A stretch of 64,000 bases of DNA from Haliclona indistincta (lineage: Eukaryota; Porifera; Demospongiae; Haplosclerida; Chalinidae). Under the pieces are notes generated by a model. It had not been told where the DNA came from. It made no database searches and saw only the letters and a list, made by a program, of their open reading frames with translations. Numbering within the stretch: position 1 is the stretch's first letter; each line of letters begins with the position of its first letter. The stretch is taken from contig OZ024784.1 in the NCBI GenBank assembly GCA_964017065.1, positions 2,230,598 through 2,294,597 of the forward strand, given 5' to 3'. Position numbers and translations under genes: made by a program. Of this stretch, positions 11,319 through 23,225 are shown piece after piece.

Positions 11319-14300
11319 ATGGCGACCGGTGTGCTACCGGACCGAGTAGTAAAAAACTGGAGCGGTAAAGGAAAAGACGATGCGTAAGCTGTAACAGAAA
11401 CTAGCTACTCATGTTAGAGACATTTTAAAGCTTTTTTAACCAAATTCTAAAGCACGTGCTTTGTATTTTCTCAGCGTTACTCTTTTCACCAAATCCTACA
11501 AGACTCAACCAGCCGGCAATGAAGGAGGACCCGGTTCGTCTTATGTTCACTGTAACTTTGCTTATTTATTTCTTCGTCTAGTTTTTCGTGGAATGTTTTA
11601 TGACCTGCTGAAGCTTTCACTTACAGATCAGCTTGATGCTGAAGATGTAGCAGATGTAGCCTCACAACTCGTCACTAACCTGGTCAGCGAATGTGAGAAT
11701 GTTTGTATTTTTCATAAACTCTCTTATCTAACAGGATTCCGGCAAAACTATTCCATCTTTACTTGTTGATCTCCTTTCGATTATCGGTAGAAAGAAAAGT
11801 GGTGCATTAATTCTATCATTTTAATTTCTTCCCCATAAGATGCTGAAATATCTTGTTCAGAGACCAAGTCACACAGAACGCAGTTTAAAGCTTTAGTGCA
11901 GTCACTTGTGGTAAGAGGCGAGAGAATCAGTGTTTGAGTGATTGGTCGTCTACTCTTATTTGTAGGCTGTAGTTGGTGAAGAGCTTCTTAAGGAGCGACT
12001 GGATATGGACACATTAGAGCAAGCACACCTTATACCCTCGAAGACATCATTCAATCAGAAATACGTCAAGACAAAAACTAAATTATTGTGAGTGAGCACG
12101 TGTTTGATAAAATAATGTTGATTTTTTTCCATAGCTATAAACAGCAAAAGTTCAACCTGTTTCGAGAGGAGAGTGAGGGTTACTCTAAACTGTTAGCTGA
12201 GCTTGTTATCGATAGTAGCAAGGTGTCACCTGAGACTATCCTGGACAACATCAAGTCACTCATTGGTTAGTGCCTGCAGTTGATCACGAGTGATATGATC
12301 ACATGTCTAGGTCGATTCAGCTTGGACCCTAACAGAGTCTTGGATATTCTGCTGGAGGCGTTCGAGTGCCAAGTTGAAGAGAGGGAGATGTTTGCGACGC
12401 TCTTGCGCCAGTATCCCTGTGAGCCATCGACCTTTGTGAACATACTGGGCTTCAAGTTTCAAGCATACCAGGTATTGAAAACCAAGCGACACCTTCATTT
12501 TGATCATGTCTCTTCAGGATGCTGACTCAACCCAGGCCTCTTCTACTCCACCGTCTCTCTATCAGCTAGCAGCTGTATTGGTCGAAGAAAAACTAATTGG
12601 TCTGGATGCTCTTTACTCTCATGTTAGCAGACCATGGCTGTGTTTCTATCACTATCTTACCTTTTTGTCTTTAGCTCAGTCTATCTGATACTCAACTGAA
12701 GGAGCTTCATGATAGTGTTGTTGGTGAAGCACAAGAGATGGCTAGAAAGGCTAACATAGTAACACTTACTGTAAGCTCAACACCTGCAGTACTTCTCTTG
12801 TTCCATATTATGATTCAGGAGAGGAGTGATGAAGAGAAAGAGAAGGAAGCTGAACAGCTTCAGTCCAAGAAGGTCTGTTTTTCTGATCAGTGTGATTTAT
12901 GACTATCAGCCGTTGATGATGAATTTACTAAACACCATCTTTCGCTTGAGATTTCAATGAAACTACGTTTTATTCTGAAACGGCGTTCCATTGTTTCACG
13001 AATACAACTAGATTTTTGTATTCCCTTTACGTGCTGCCTTCTCTTGTAGGACACAATGGAGATTCTACTGTCTGTGGGTGTGAACCAGAAGCTTGGCTTG
13101 TGTCATGCATGTCTGGAGCAAGGTAGTTGGGAGTGCGCCCGTCAGCTACTCACCAAGATGCCTCCTCTACTGGGCATGTGGTGTGATTCAGTGGTGAAAG
13201 CTACCTGTGAACTACTGCATCACTGTGTGGAGCCTTTATATCGCAGGTGAGCGAACCCTCATTTGCATCTGGTCCTTTTGATGTCATCTCACAGTTATGC
13301 ACCACGTGGTACCCGTGACAACAAGTATACTCAGACACGCCCACTTCCACAGTGTAGTCGATTTGATGACATGCTGCCTAACGTCACAGCAATGTTCTGT
13401 CAGCTTGGACCACACCTCCACACAGATCCTGTCCTTTTGTGCAAGCTTGTAAGACTCGGCCGAGCCTATCTCAAGGAGACCTTATCGGGTGGTTGCGGTG
13501 GCGTAGCTCTGTCTGCTTGCCAGTTGGAAAAAGTAGCTTGAAAATAGTCATGTGGTGACTCTCACTGATAGAATGTTTTCACAGGATCTTTTGAGGGATA
13601 TGGTGTCTTTACTGGATGAAGTTATTCTTCCCTCCTTGTCGCTGCTACCCTGTAATTCGGGAGTTGCTGAGGAAGTGTGGTCAATGCTAAAACTACTACC
13701 GTACGAAACAAGGTTTGTATCATGCTCTGATCTAACCTTCAATAACTTATCTGTGCAAAGGTATATGCTGTATGGTTACTGGAAGAACAAGAGCTACGAT
13801 CGTCATCCTGAGCTTGTTAAAGTACGCACAGACATACTGACACGAGCAAAGTACATTATGAAGTAAGTGATGGAGATGTTTCTTTCCTTTGCACTCATCT
13901 TTGTCTGAAGGCGTCTCACTAAGGATAATGTGAAACCCTCTGGTAGACAGATTGGGAAACTGAGTCACAGCAATCCCGGAATAGTTTTCAGCTATGTCAG
14001 TTTGTAATTTCTGCAAATCGGCATGTATAATGTTTCTCTTTGTAGGTCCTTTCTCAGATTCAAAAGTATGACAATATTATCATTCCTGTTGTCGACTCGC
14101 TAAAATACCTCACACCATTGGCATACGACGTGCTAGCTTGTATCCTTGTACAATAATACAGTAGAACCCCTCTTAGAGGACACCCCTCACCCTACAATGG
14201 ACAATTTTTGTTGGTCCTGATGGTGTCCGCCTTAGAGAGGCTCCACTGTAGTTTGTAAAAAAATTAATAAAATGCAAGGTCCCACCGAGACTCGAACTCG

Positions 14301-17300
14301 GATCCCTGGATTCAAAGTCCAGTGTGTTCACCTTTACACCATGGGACCTGCAACGAATTTCTGGGCTTCCAATAGCGTTGTTAACTCCACTTGCAGCTTT
14401 TTCTTGACTAAAGCTTGCCAGATTGCGTTATTGAGGCGCTAGGCAACCCACAAAAGGAACGTTTGAAACACGAAGACACCAATATATCCAGCTGGTTGCA
14501 AGGACTTGCCAATTTCTGTGCAAATGTGTTCAAAAAGTACCCGATTGAATTGACCGGGTTATTGCAGTATGTTGCAAACCAGCTGAAAGCTGGAAAGAGG
14601 TAAGATTAACTATTAAAAGAAACTATATTTACATGATCTCGACATTTAGTTTTGATCTACTGGTACTGAAGGAGGTTGTACAGAAAATGGCAGGAATTGA
14701 TATATCAGATGAAACCACTACATCACAACTTGAAGCAATGGCTGGAGGAGAACTACTAAAAGCAGAGGCAAGTGTATTACAGTAGTGTATCTATTTTATG
14801 TCTCCAATGATGATTCTTATTATCACCATCTTTCACCTGACATCACGTGATACGATATTCAAAATCTGAGCTATTTTCTTTATAAATTATGGCTATGGCC
14901 CATCATTTTCATCATAATAATTATAACTGTTTGTTTTCTCCTGTTGCCTAGGGTGGATATTTTTCTCAAGTGCGCAACACAAAGAAATCGTCTCAGCGTC
15001 TACGAGAGGCTCTTGTGGACTCCAACCTGTGCTTACCACTGTGTCTGCTCACAGCTCAACAGAGGGACTGCATTGTGTATCGAGACGGTAGCAAGAGGCA
15101 TCTAAAGCTTGTCTGTATGCTGTTGGATCATGTGAGTCATCAGTTGATGAGACACTGTGATGATTGAGTGGTCCGTGTTTATGAATCACTTGCTGATTAC
15201 AAACCCACTAACACGATCTGAGTTCCTCTCTGAGAGTAGTTCGTGTAGTCTAATTCCTGTTTTATCTCTATTTCTTCTTTAGTGCATGGACACGCTGGTT
15301 CAGTTTGGTGGGTTTTTGTCCTCTCATCTCAGTCCAGAGGAGTATGCCAAACGTGTTCCCTCTCTTGATCAACTGGTGGATCACTATCACATGCCGGCGG
15401 ATGTATGCTTCTTTCTCTATCGACCAAAGATAACGTCGGCAATTAATGTATGTGTCTCTGTGTAATATTGTTTGTTTGTACAAAATAATGATGATTATAG
15501 TGGTCCGTGTTTATGAAATCAGTGATTTTAAACCCACTATCATATCTGAATATTTCACTCGTATAACGTGCTATGTCATTGCATGTGCTGTCTCTTAATG
15601 GGATTATTTCTGTTCAGTTGAAGTGTGCAGAGCTGGAGAAAGCTGCTAAAACTGACGGACAGAAGCAAGACAAGAAATCCGTCATGGCTCGACAAGAGGT
15701 GTGTCTTTACGTCACGTGTTGGGTGACGTGATATTCTTTTCATACAGAAGCACTATCAGACTGCATGTGATAGTGTGTTCGTCCCCATGATGCCTGCTGT
15801 CAAAATGCTCCACACACCGAAAGTGTGGGAAGATATCAGGTATGGTGACAAATCATGTGCTATTTACTTCTATTATTTGTTATGCTAGTTGCAAGTTCTA
15901 TATAGGTTTCTGGTCTCTCTCACTCTATGATCTGTACGTCCCACGCGCTCGCTATGAAGAGGAGATCGTCAAAGCTAAAGATGCTATGCAAGCTTTGGAG
16001 GATAACCAAGACGTGGTATGTTGCTTCCAGTTGTTTTGAGACTCGTAACTCTTCATCCATTTTTTTCAGGCATCTAGTAAGAAGAAGAAAGAGCAAGAGA
16101 GGAGCCAGGCACTGATTGAGAAACTGCAGGAAGAGAGAAGGAGGCAAGAAGATAATCATCAACTCATATTGTCTTGGATACGACAGGAGAAGGAATCGTG
16201 GTTTAGTGCACGTGAGCATATTACACTTGACACACTCTGTGATGATTTGATTGGTCCGTGTTACTGAATGAATCTGAATGACACATACCAACAAACTGAG
16301 ATCAACGACCACTCCTTGTGAGCACGTGCATCATTGTAAGAATTCTTTCTCTTCAGGTGTTACTAAGAACCGTACCATCACTCAGTTCCTGCAGCTGTGT
16401 GTGTTTCCTCGTGTGTGCTTCACTACCAATGATGCTATCTATTGCGCTAAATTTGTGCAAACTCTTCACTCTCTGGAGACTCCTCATTTCTCTACACTTC
16501 TCTTTCTCGATAGGGTAAGTGAGATATTAGGAGACTGAGAGATACTGAGTTCTCTGCAATTTTAGGTATTTGCTGATATTTCATATACCGTAGCCTGCTG
16601 TACTGAAAATGAGGTCCGGCGTTATGGTAAGCTTAGCTTGTTTTTCATTCTATTTATAGTAACATCACATGCAGGGTTGTTTCTTCATCATTTACTGGAT
16701 GCTGTCAGTCGTTGGCATGCAACTGAATCGTGTTATAATGATGTGAGTTAGATTGTTTTATGTTTGACATTGCTTTTGCTTTTTTCAGGAATGCGGTAAG
16801 ACGATTGGGTTTATATCAATGATGAAGGCAGGAACATCCAATGATAAAACTTACCTCGACTATGAAAACTTTCGTCACATCACATTCAAGTGGCACTTCA
16901 AGATGACCAAGAGCCTTGTTGTCTGTCTCGAATCTCAAGATTACGTGCAGATACGAAATGGTCTGATTGTCCTAACCAAGGTTGGTTCTTTAATAGCTAG
17001 TTGTAATTCTGCATCCAAACCTAAGTGATTAGTTCTGTAGTACATCTGGGGTTTCCTTAATATTACATTAAACAGAATAGTGTTGTTTTAAAAATCCTGA
17101 CTGGATTACACTGCGCTCACCTCTGGCAGCGCAGCTACTGTTTAGGGTCTCTATTACTACCATGAACACTTATGTGTGTATTTCTATCCTTAGGTATAGC
17201 TGCATTGGTTGTCATGGCGACTTGCTCTGCCCACTGCCCGCTCCATTGTAGGTTCTTCCTCATTATCCTAAAGTGCAGCATTTGTCTATGGCCTTGGAGA

Positions 17301-19225
17301 AGAGAGTGCTAAAAATAATGGAGGAAGAGAAAGACAAGAGACACGACCTCTACGCTTTAGCAATCGGGTAAGACATTTAAAAAAAACTGAAATGTCCACG
17401 TGATTGCATTTTTAATTTCTATCAGATATGCTGGTATGCTCAAGACACAGAAACAGCACTTAATTGCAGAGCAAGATTTCCACCGTCGTGACGATCGTAT
17501 TAAAGCCATCGCTGAAAATGAGACCAAACCGGTGTGTATATATTACAGCAACATGTGATCTTGTATTACCATCAACTTTCCTCAGTCGTCTAAATCTGCT
17601 GATCACACTATTAGTAATGGTCATCGCGAGGAGAAGATCAAACAAGAGAAGAGTCGCTCAGATGATGCTGTTAAAGCCGTGTCAAGATCCAGACCATTAG
17701 GCGATGAGGTTAGATCTTCCACCAAAGTGAGTGCAGTTGCTGCTCAGGAGAAGACCGAGGTGAAGAAAGAAAAAGAGCGCGAGGAGAGGAAAAGAGTTCG
17801 CCCAACTTTGTCTGAAGGCAGGCAAACACTTTTTTATTACAAGTCAGTTCGACTAGATGTGTTGACTAATTCCAGGCGACATTGAAACTAAAGAAAAGAA
17901 AAAAGTCACCCCCGCTAGTTCTGATGGTGAGAGAAATGCTCATCTTGACCTTTAGGTAATTCTGTTCTTTAGTCACACCAACAGGAGAAGCTAAGGGAAA
18001 AGAGAAGGAACGAGATGAGAAGAAGAAAGTTCGTCCAATTTCTACTGAGGGTAAAAGCTAGGATGTAGATATAAACCGTCTTACCACTGTGCTTCACTCA
18101 TAGGTGCAGGAGAGACTGAAACCAAAGGAAAGGAGAAAGAAGAGAAAAAGAAAATTCGACCGTCTGTTCTTGATAGTAAGAGTTGTATTTTTATGTGATA
18201 GCAATAACTGTGAGTGACGTGTGGTTCAGGTGATAAATCGATCAGTAGAGCTAGCTCGAGTGATGGTAGCAATGCCAGCTCACCAGCTCGTGTTGGACAG
18301 CGACGACAGCACACTGCGTCATCTGACGGATCCGAGACACCACTGAGTGATAAAGGTATGTGTGGAATCAACGACGTAACATAACCTCGATTTTCCTCTT
18401 TCTACAGCTAGTGAAATAAAGAGACGAAAGGTCGCTGAAACACCAAAGGTGAATGGAGAGTTTTAGTTAGCCGTTATGCACATGGCTGAATGTCAACAGC
18501 TGGTACAATGACCTCAGAAGGCAATCTAGTCATGTATACTTAAACAACACTGTAGCATGCACAGTATTTTGCCAACACATGTAAAACACACAAACAGAAC
18601 CTGCCTTTGTGCTTGCTTGTAACTAACCAACTCTCTATTGTGTGTATAACACTCTGAATGATGACTCAGCTTCTATGCAGGCTTCTCCTAAAAGTGAAGC
18701 TCCAATGGAGATTAATAGTGACAAAAAGCCCAAAATTGAAAGGAAGCGGGTATGTAAAATAAATGTTTGTATGATGGTGAATATCTTGTGATGTGAACAG
18801 GAACGTAGCTTGGATAAGGATCCGTCTAGTCCATTGGAAACTGTGAAAAAAAGAAAATCACTCCCAGAAAGTTCCACTACAGGTGTGGTCACTAAAGAGC
18901 CCTCTTTGCAGACCAAGGTATACATGGGTCTCTATACCAACTCGATGTATATTCAGCATATTGCAGATCATCCAGGAGAAACGAAAGATTTTGCAGAAGG
19001 TTGCGAAAACTGAGGTCCGTCACAAAGTGAAGGTAACCCATTGTTTTGTGTTTTACAATGTGCTGAGCTTATTACCGTTAGAGTCCTGCATCTGAGAAAG
19101 ATGAAGAAAATGGAAAGAAGCAGTATCCTTCTCTACAATAGGCAACTATACATGTATTGTTAAAAATTCCTTAACCCTTCAGTTCTCCTAGCTTATCAAA
19201 ACAGCCACTACCCAGCAAGAAATGA
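11319..19225 (+). CDS. THOC2: THO complex subunit 2
   Basis: A long gene of many short exons with 40-80 bp introns encodes the scaffold of the THO/TREX complex, which couples transcription to nuclear mRNA export. Exon 1 (from 11319) reads [15 protein letters not shown]. Recognisable blocks in order are [18 protein letters not shown] (about 12140), [16 protein letters not shown] and [18 protein letters not shown] (12330-12470), and [20 protein letters not shown] (14490). These are followed by the conserved Tho2 domain: [20 protein letters not shown] (16380), then [16 protein letters not shown] and [18 protein letters not shown] (16800-16900). The last third (17600 to the end) is a Lys/Glu/Arg/Ser-rich charged tail spread over small exons, as in animal THOC2. 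I place the end at 19225 by splicing a small intron (from about 19122) into [13 protein letters not shown]; a stop at 19141 is the alternative. One intron hosts a tRNA gene. Confidence 0.92.
14157..14250. mobile_element. 94-bp inverted-repeat element in a THOC2 intron
   Basis: The left end TACAGTAGAACCCCTCTTAG continues to GGACACC. It is mirrored by GGTGTCCGCCTTAGAGAGG then CTCCACTGTA on the right, giving arms of about 28 bp with few mismatches. No coding capacity: a short MITE-like hairpin, 27 bp from the nested tRNA gene. Confidence 0.7.
14277..14348 (-). tRNA. tRNA-Gln (anticodon TTG)
   Basis: The minus strand folds into a complete 72-nt cloverleaf. The acceptor stem pairs GGTCCCA with TGGGACC. 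The anticodon stem CTGGA/TCCAG encloses the loop CTTTGAA, with anticodon TTG at 14315-14313. The T arm reads GGTTCGA-like as GAGTTCGAGTCTC. The sequence closely matches animal tRNA-Gln-TTG as I remember it, has no intron, and decodes CAA. It is nested antisense inside a THOC2 intron. I did not verify a downstream T-run terminator. Confidence 0.93.
15168..16305. repeat. Short dispersed repeat in three THOC2 introns
   Basis: A segment beginning TGGTCCGTGTTTATGAAT and continuing to an ACCCACTA...ATCTGA-type end occurs near 15174-15222, 15501-15550 and 16253-16300, in separate introns. The copies are diverged and of unknown origin. Confidence 0.5.
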
Positions 19226-19494
19226 ACTCGCACTCACTCTTTGAATTATGATATTCTCTAAACTCTCTGTTGTTTGTGATTATTTTATCAAGACAATCAT
19301 TATTGGTTTTTATATGATTATGTAACATAAGATCATTCTTGTTGACGGTTGTACTGTTTGGTACATCACAGCCAGTATGTCTCTTTGCTTGTGTGCTTGC
19401 TTAGCTTTTAACGTACAACTTGAGAAATGAATAACACATCCTAATGGTGTGTGTAAATTAATGTCATGTACAAATGCATCATTATTGGATAGTG
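19226..19494. other. Convergent intergenic spacer
   Basis: AT-rich spacer between the convergent stops of THOC2 and the class C receptor. It should contain both 3' untranslated regions. No gene seen. Confidence 0.4.
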
Positions 19495-21738
19495 TCAGTG
19501 TGTTCGAGTGCTTTGGGTACTCTTAGTGGAGTGTTGGATAGTTTGTGAGTACCTTCTCAAAGAAACCGGCACAATTTTGGGCATGTATAGCAAAGTTATA
19601 ACAGTGAACACTTGGAGATTTTCACTGATGACATAGATAATACTGGAAGCAATCAGTTGATGTGTCAATGCGGCCCTCAATCCACTGGCAACACAAGACA
19701 GATAAACAACAGTTGCTATTACAAATATCACTTTCTTGGTGTCCTTGAAGTTTGCACGGTCAATTTTGCGGGTTGCAATTGCAACAATTACGATAACAAT
19801 CATTATTGTTAAGTTCGTTATGCCAAGACATATTCCAATAATTGCATTGTTTAATATTACGTACACCGATATGATCCTAGCTTCAATAATGCCGTTTCGA
19901 ATTTCCACAAACTTTTCCTCTCTTATCTCCACTTGTCCGGGCAACAAAAGTAGGATATTTATTGCAGCAGCTAAGGAAAATAGTACGGACAGAGCAGTGA
20001 GCACTGCATCCTTCCAAAGTGCTCGACACCTCACTCTCCATGTGGTAAAAATACGCAAAATTCGTAGCAATTTCAGGGCAAGAGAAGTTTGGTATAGCAT
20101 CCTACCAAGTGTATTGAAGAATAGTGAAATAATGACCGTTGAGGTTAGTACAGTGTGATTATGTGCATGAGCTTGAACAGTTGTTAATAGAGTAGAAAAG
20201 CAGATGAAGTAGCAGCCAACAAACATGATGATACTGAGGTAAGGACTTGTTGCTTTTACTTCAGGAGTATTCTTGAAGTACATCAGGAGAATAAGAACAA
20301 TGGTGATGTACACGATGATCACAGCTACTGTAAGATAGAGAAAAATGACACCGGTAAGAGAGAGGGTAGTGTACACTACTGGTAGTTTATCATTTGGTAC
20401 ATCACTGCTTTCTATCGACAGAGAAAGATTATAAGAAACCATTTCATCTGAAGTCATATAAGGTGCAAAGCTACCAATATGAACTTCACGTGATCCACTA
20501 ATCTGATAGATATTCACAGTAGTTTGCATTCCACGCTTGTTATTGAACATTATTCTGCCACTGGCTCCTTGAAAATCAAGCATGGCCAAATGTTTTTCAA
20601 TCACTTCAGTGGCTTGATGTTGACCAATGTCATAGTTAGAAAGGTTAGTGAGTTCTGAGCTGTTAATGACCAGTGCTATAGCCCACACCTGGTCATACAA
20701 GATACTAGAGTATACCAGATCATCAGAAATGTTTTGATTGTAATCACGCTCAACCTCCAGTAGATACCTTTGATACTTCATTCTATACATGAGGAAGTCG
20801 TCACCAGAAACTAGCATGGTGTCATTGCTAACATGGCCTTCTATTTGTAGTTCAATGTGTCCTTGCTGTGCTCTAGTCAATGCCTCTTCCTCACAAGCTT
20901 TGTCTTGTATAATATCATCAATTGTTGTTGTAATACGTATCCAAATGTATGATGGAAAGGTTTGTCCAACTTGCTCAAGCTTGCAAAGAAGGTGACTCGA
21001 TTGAAGAGGATTTAGAGCAGCAAATACTACTGTTGCCTCTAAGTCTCTAATATCGGCAACAATCTGATCCAAGTGTGTAAGATACGTTCCTGATAAGCCG
21101 GCACTAAAAACAATGCTCTTATCGTTTCTGCTTTCAATAGCCTTTATCAAATTAATGCTGACATGTTTAAATAGAGTTGACCCTGTATCATAGAGTATAG
21201 CAATTCGATTCCAATTCAAGTGGTCCATTAGAGATAGTGTAGCTTGTACATATAAGTTACCAGATCCCAGGAAACGCCACAAGTGAGGAAAGTTCACAAA
21301 TTGTTCCTCAAATATTGGTGAGTTAGCTACCGAGAGTTGTATAAGATCAAAGCCATCATGACCTGCTATAGGAGACAAAGCTGAAGTATGTGAAGAGCAC
21401 ATTAGTCCAGTAACTGCAACAACAGGTCTACATGGTGGGTTCATAGTGTACTTGACCAGATTATTCAGTCCAATGCCAACCTCAGTGCGTGAGCATGCTT
21501 CAATGTTCTCCACTATCAGCTCAATGTGATACCCGGGGAGGAGATCGGTGCGATTATTGATCTCATCTTGAGCAATACGTGCTCCAGGAATAGTTCCTAG
21601 TCCTCTGTCCCATCCAGCACCAGGGTCAGGGAAGGGCACTAGTGTCAACAGATACAGTGGCTTGGTCTCTGCAGTAGAGCTGGGACAGGTGATAGCATTT
21701 GCTGCAGCTACTAATAAGAAGTAAAGTAGACTGATCAT
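19495..21738 (-). CDS. Class C GPCR, GABA-B receptor-like (intronless)
   Basis: A single exon of 747 residues. A signal peptide (about 1-16) is followed by a Venus-flytrap ligand-binding domain (about 28-410) with VAVTGLMCSSHTSALSPIA and HLWRFLGSGNLYVQATLSLM, blocks typical of the ANF-receptor fold. There is no cysteine-rich linker, which separates GABA-B-like from metabotropic glutamate and taste receptors. Seven membrane helices follow (about 450-715). They include KATSPYLSIIMFVGCYF (TM2), ALKLLRILRIFTTWRVR (TM3 end and loop) and LLYMPKIVPVSLRRY (end of TM7). The short Ser/Thr/Gln tail lacks an obvious coiled coil, so GABA-B-style heterodimerisation through the tail is not supported. Several N-x-S/T sites lie in the ectodomain. 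Ligand unknown. A decayed duplicate lies just upstream. Confidence 0.88.
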   Translation of the reverse strand: MISLLYFLLVAAANAITCPSSTAETKPLYLLTLVPFPDPGAGWDRGLGTIPGARIAQDEINNRTDLLPGYHIELIVENIEACSRTEVGIGLNNLVKYTMNPPCRPVVAVTGLMCSSHTSALSPIAGHDGFDLIQLSVANSPIFEEQFVNFPHLWRFLGSGNLYVQATLSLMDHLNWNRIAILYDTGSTLFKHVSINLIKAIESRNDKSIVFSAGLSGTYLTHLDQIVADIRDLEATVVFAALNPLQSSHLLCKLEQVGQTFPSYIWIRITTTIDDIIQDKACEEEALTRAQQGHIELQIEGHVSNDTMLVSGDDFLMYRMKYQRYLLEVERDYNQNISDDLVYSSILYDQVWAIALVINSSELTNLSNYDIGQHQATEVIEKHLAMLDFQGASGRIMFNNKRGMQTTVNIYQISGSREVHIGSFAPYMTSDEMVSYNLSLSIESSDVPNDKLPVVYTTLSLTGVIFLYLTVAVIIVYITIVLILLMYFKNTPEVKATSPYLSIIMFVGCYFICFSTLLTTVQAHAHNHTVLTSTVIISLFFNTLGRMLYQTSLALKLLRILRIFTTWRVRCRALWKDAVLTALSVLFSLAAAINILLLLPGQVEIREEKFVEIRNGIIEARIISVYVILNNAIIGICLGITNLTIMIVIVIVAIATRKIDRANFKDTKKVIFVIATVVYLSCVASGLRAALTHQLIASSIIYVISENLQVFTVITLLYMPKIVPVSLRRYSQTIQHSTKSTQSTRTH

Positions 21739-22149
21739 CGTTCTGTGGTGTAGACAGTAGCTAGGTGCTGTGGCAGAAAATATTGTTGACAGCCAAGTGC
21801 TCTTGTTAGCACTTGTCTTATATAGCTTAAGTGCTATGCCACAATGTACTATAGTTGGCTGTTAGAAACAAAAGCATGACGGAACGCAATACTCTACTTT
21901 GTAACGGACAATTGATACAAATTAAGTACATTGCATGCATAGTTGTGACGATGTGTGTAGCAAACTATAATGCACATTTGCTTTTGAATTTACACGTGCT
22001 AAAATGCAACTTAGTACAGAATATGACGTTGATCTCCTAAAAGAGCCCAATTGTGATAGCAGGCCGGTATGCTCTATGTTTGATATTAAAAAATAACACA
22101 CATGCACAGGTACATGTATAGATATTACAACATGGTAGAAGACAATGAC
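21739..22149. other. Upstream region of the class C receptor
   Basis: AT-rich sequence between the intact receptor and its decayed duplicate. It presumably holds the receptor promoter. No gene seen. Confidence 0.4.
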
Positions 22150-23080
22150 AGTTTGTGATATCTCTCAAAAGACACAGGAATAATCTTTGGTATGTAGAGA
22201 AAGGTTACAACAGCCAACACTTGGATGTTCTCACTGATGGCATATGCGATGTTGAAGATAGACTCTGTGTATGCAAGAGATACATTACTATCACAAGCAT
22301 GATCACTTTCTTTGTGTCTTTGAAGTTTTTGCGTTCAATTTTGTGAGTAGCAATTGCAACTATCACAACAATGAGTAGTACTAAACTGTTTTTTTCAACT
22401 GTAGCCTTCACTAATACTTCTGTCTGTATCTCTACTTGTCCTGGTAGTAGATTTAAAAGTCATAAAAAGCAAAGAAAGAGAAAAATTTATTGCCAAAGTT
22501 GCAAGCGCTGCATCTTTCCACAACAAGCGACACTTTACCCTCCATGAGGTGAAAATACAAAAAATTCGTAGTAATTTCAAAGCAAGTACGCTGTAGTACA
22601 AAATTTTTCTTACACTATTTAATACAATCATAGCAAAAAATACTGCTTTGAGAACATCAGCGCTGTGATTCGATCTTGATCAATGCTATAGTTGTAGAAA
22701 GAGTGACAAAGTAACAGCCAATGAAGATACAGATGCTTAGGTAAGGGCTCGTGGCTTTTACCTCAGAACTTTTCCTGAAATAAATCAATAAAAAGAGAAC
22801 AATAGTGATGTACACGATAACTGTTCCTATGAGAATAGTAATGAAGCCAGGAAGAGAGAGGGTAGTGTACACTACTGGTTGTTTATCATTTGGTACGTCA
22901 CTGCTTTCTGTTGACAGAGAAAGATTATAAAAATCTAAAGTCATGTAAGGTGCAAAGCTACCAATATGAACTTCACGTGATCCACTAATCTGATAGATAT
23001 TCATAGTAGCTTGCATTCCATGCTTGTTATTCTACATTATCCTGCCACCAGCTCCTTGAAAATCAAGCATCTATTGTTCA
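22150..23080 (-). pseudogene. Truncated, frameshifted copy of the class C GPCR
   Basis: Three overlapping frames reproduce parts of the neighbouring receptor in order. 23016-22657 matches the linker and first membrane helices (ISGSREVHIGSFAPYMT, KATSPYLSICIFIGCYF). 22631-22395 matches TM3-TM4 (LALKLLRIFCIFTSWRVK). 22411-22205 matches TM5-TM6 (IERKNFKDTKKV). Frame changes, an internal deletion after TM4 and lost stops break the product. The ligand-binding domain is missing beyond about 23080, apart from a short remnant of the GRIM...NKHGM region. It is a partial tandem duplication that has decayed. Confidence 0.85.
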
Positions 23081-23225
23081 GTACACTATTAGCATGTACT
23101 GACAAGGGTGTGGAATTGACGAGATTAGCGGTAAACAACAAACATGCATCAGTGAATTTAAATTGTACATGTTGTATGTTATTCAAGTGATAATGGTCAC
23201 AATGCAAGTTGAGTCTACTATTGTG

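Noticed and set aside
19736..20158. 140-residue plus-strand ORF
   Set aside because: Antisense shadow of the membrane-helix region of the class C receptor.
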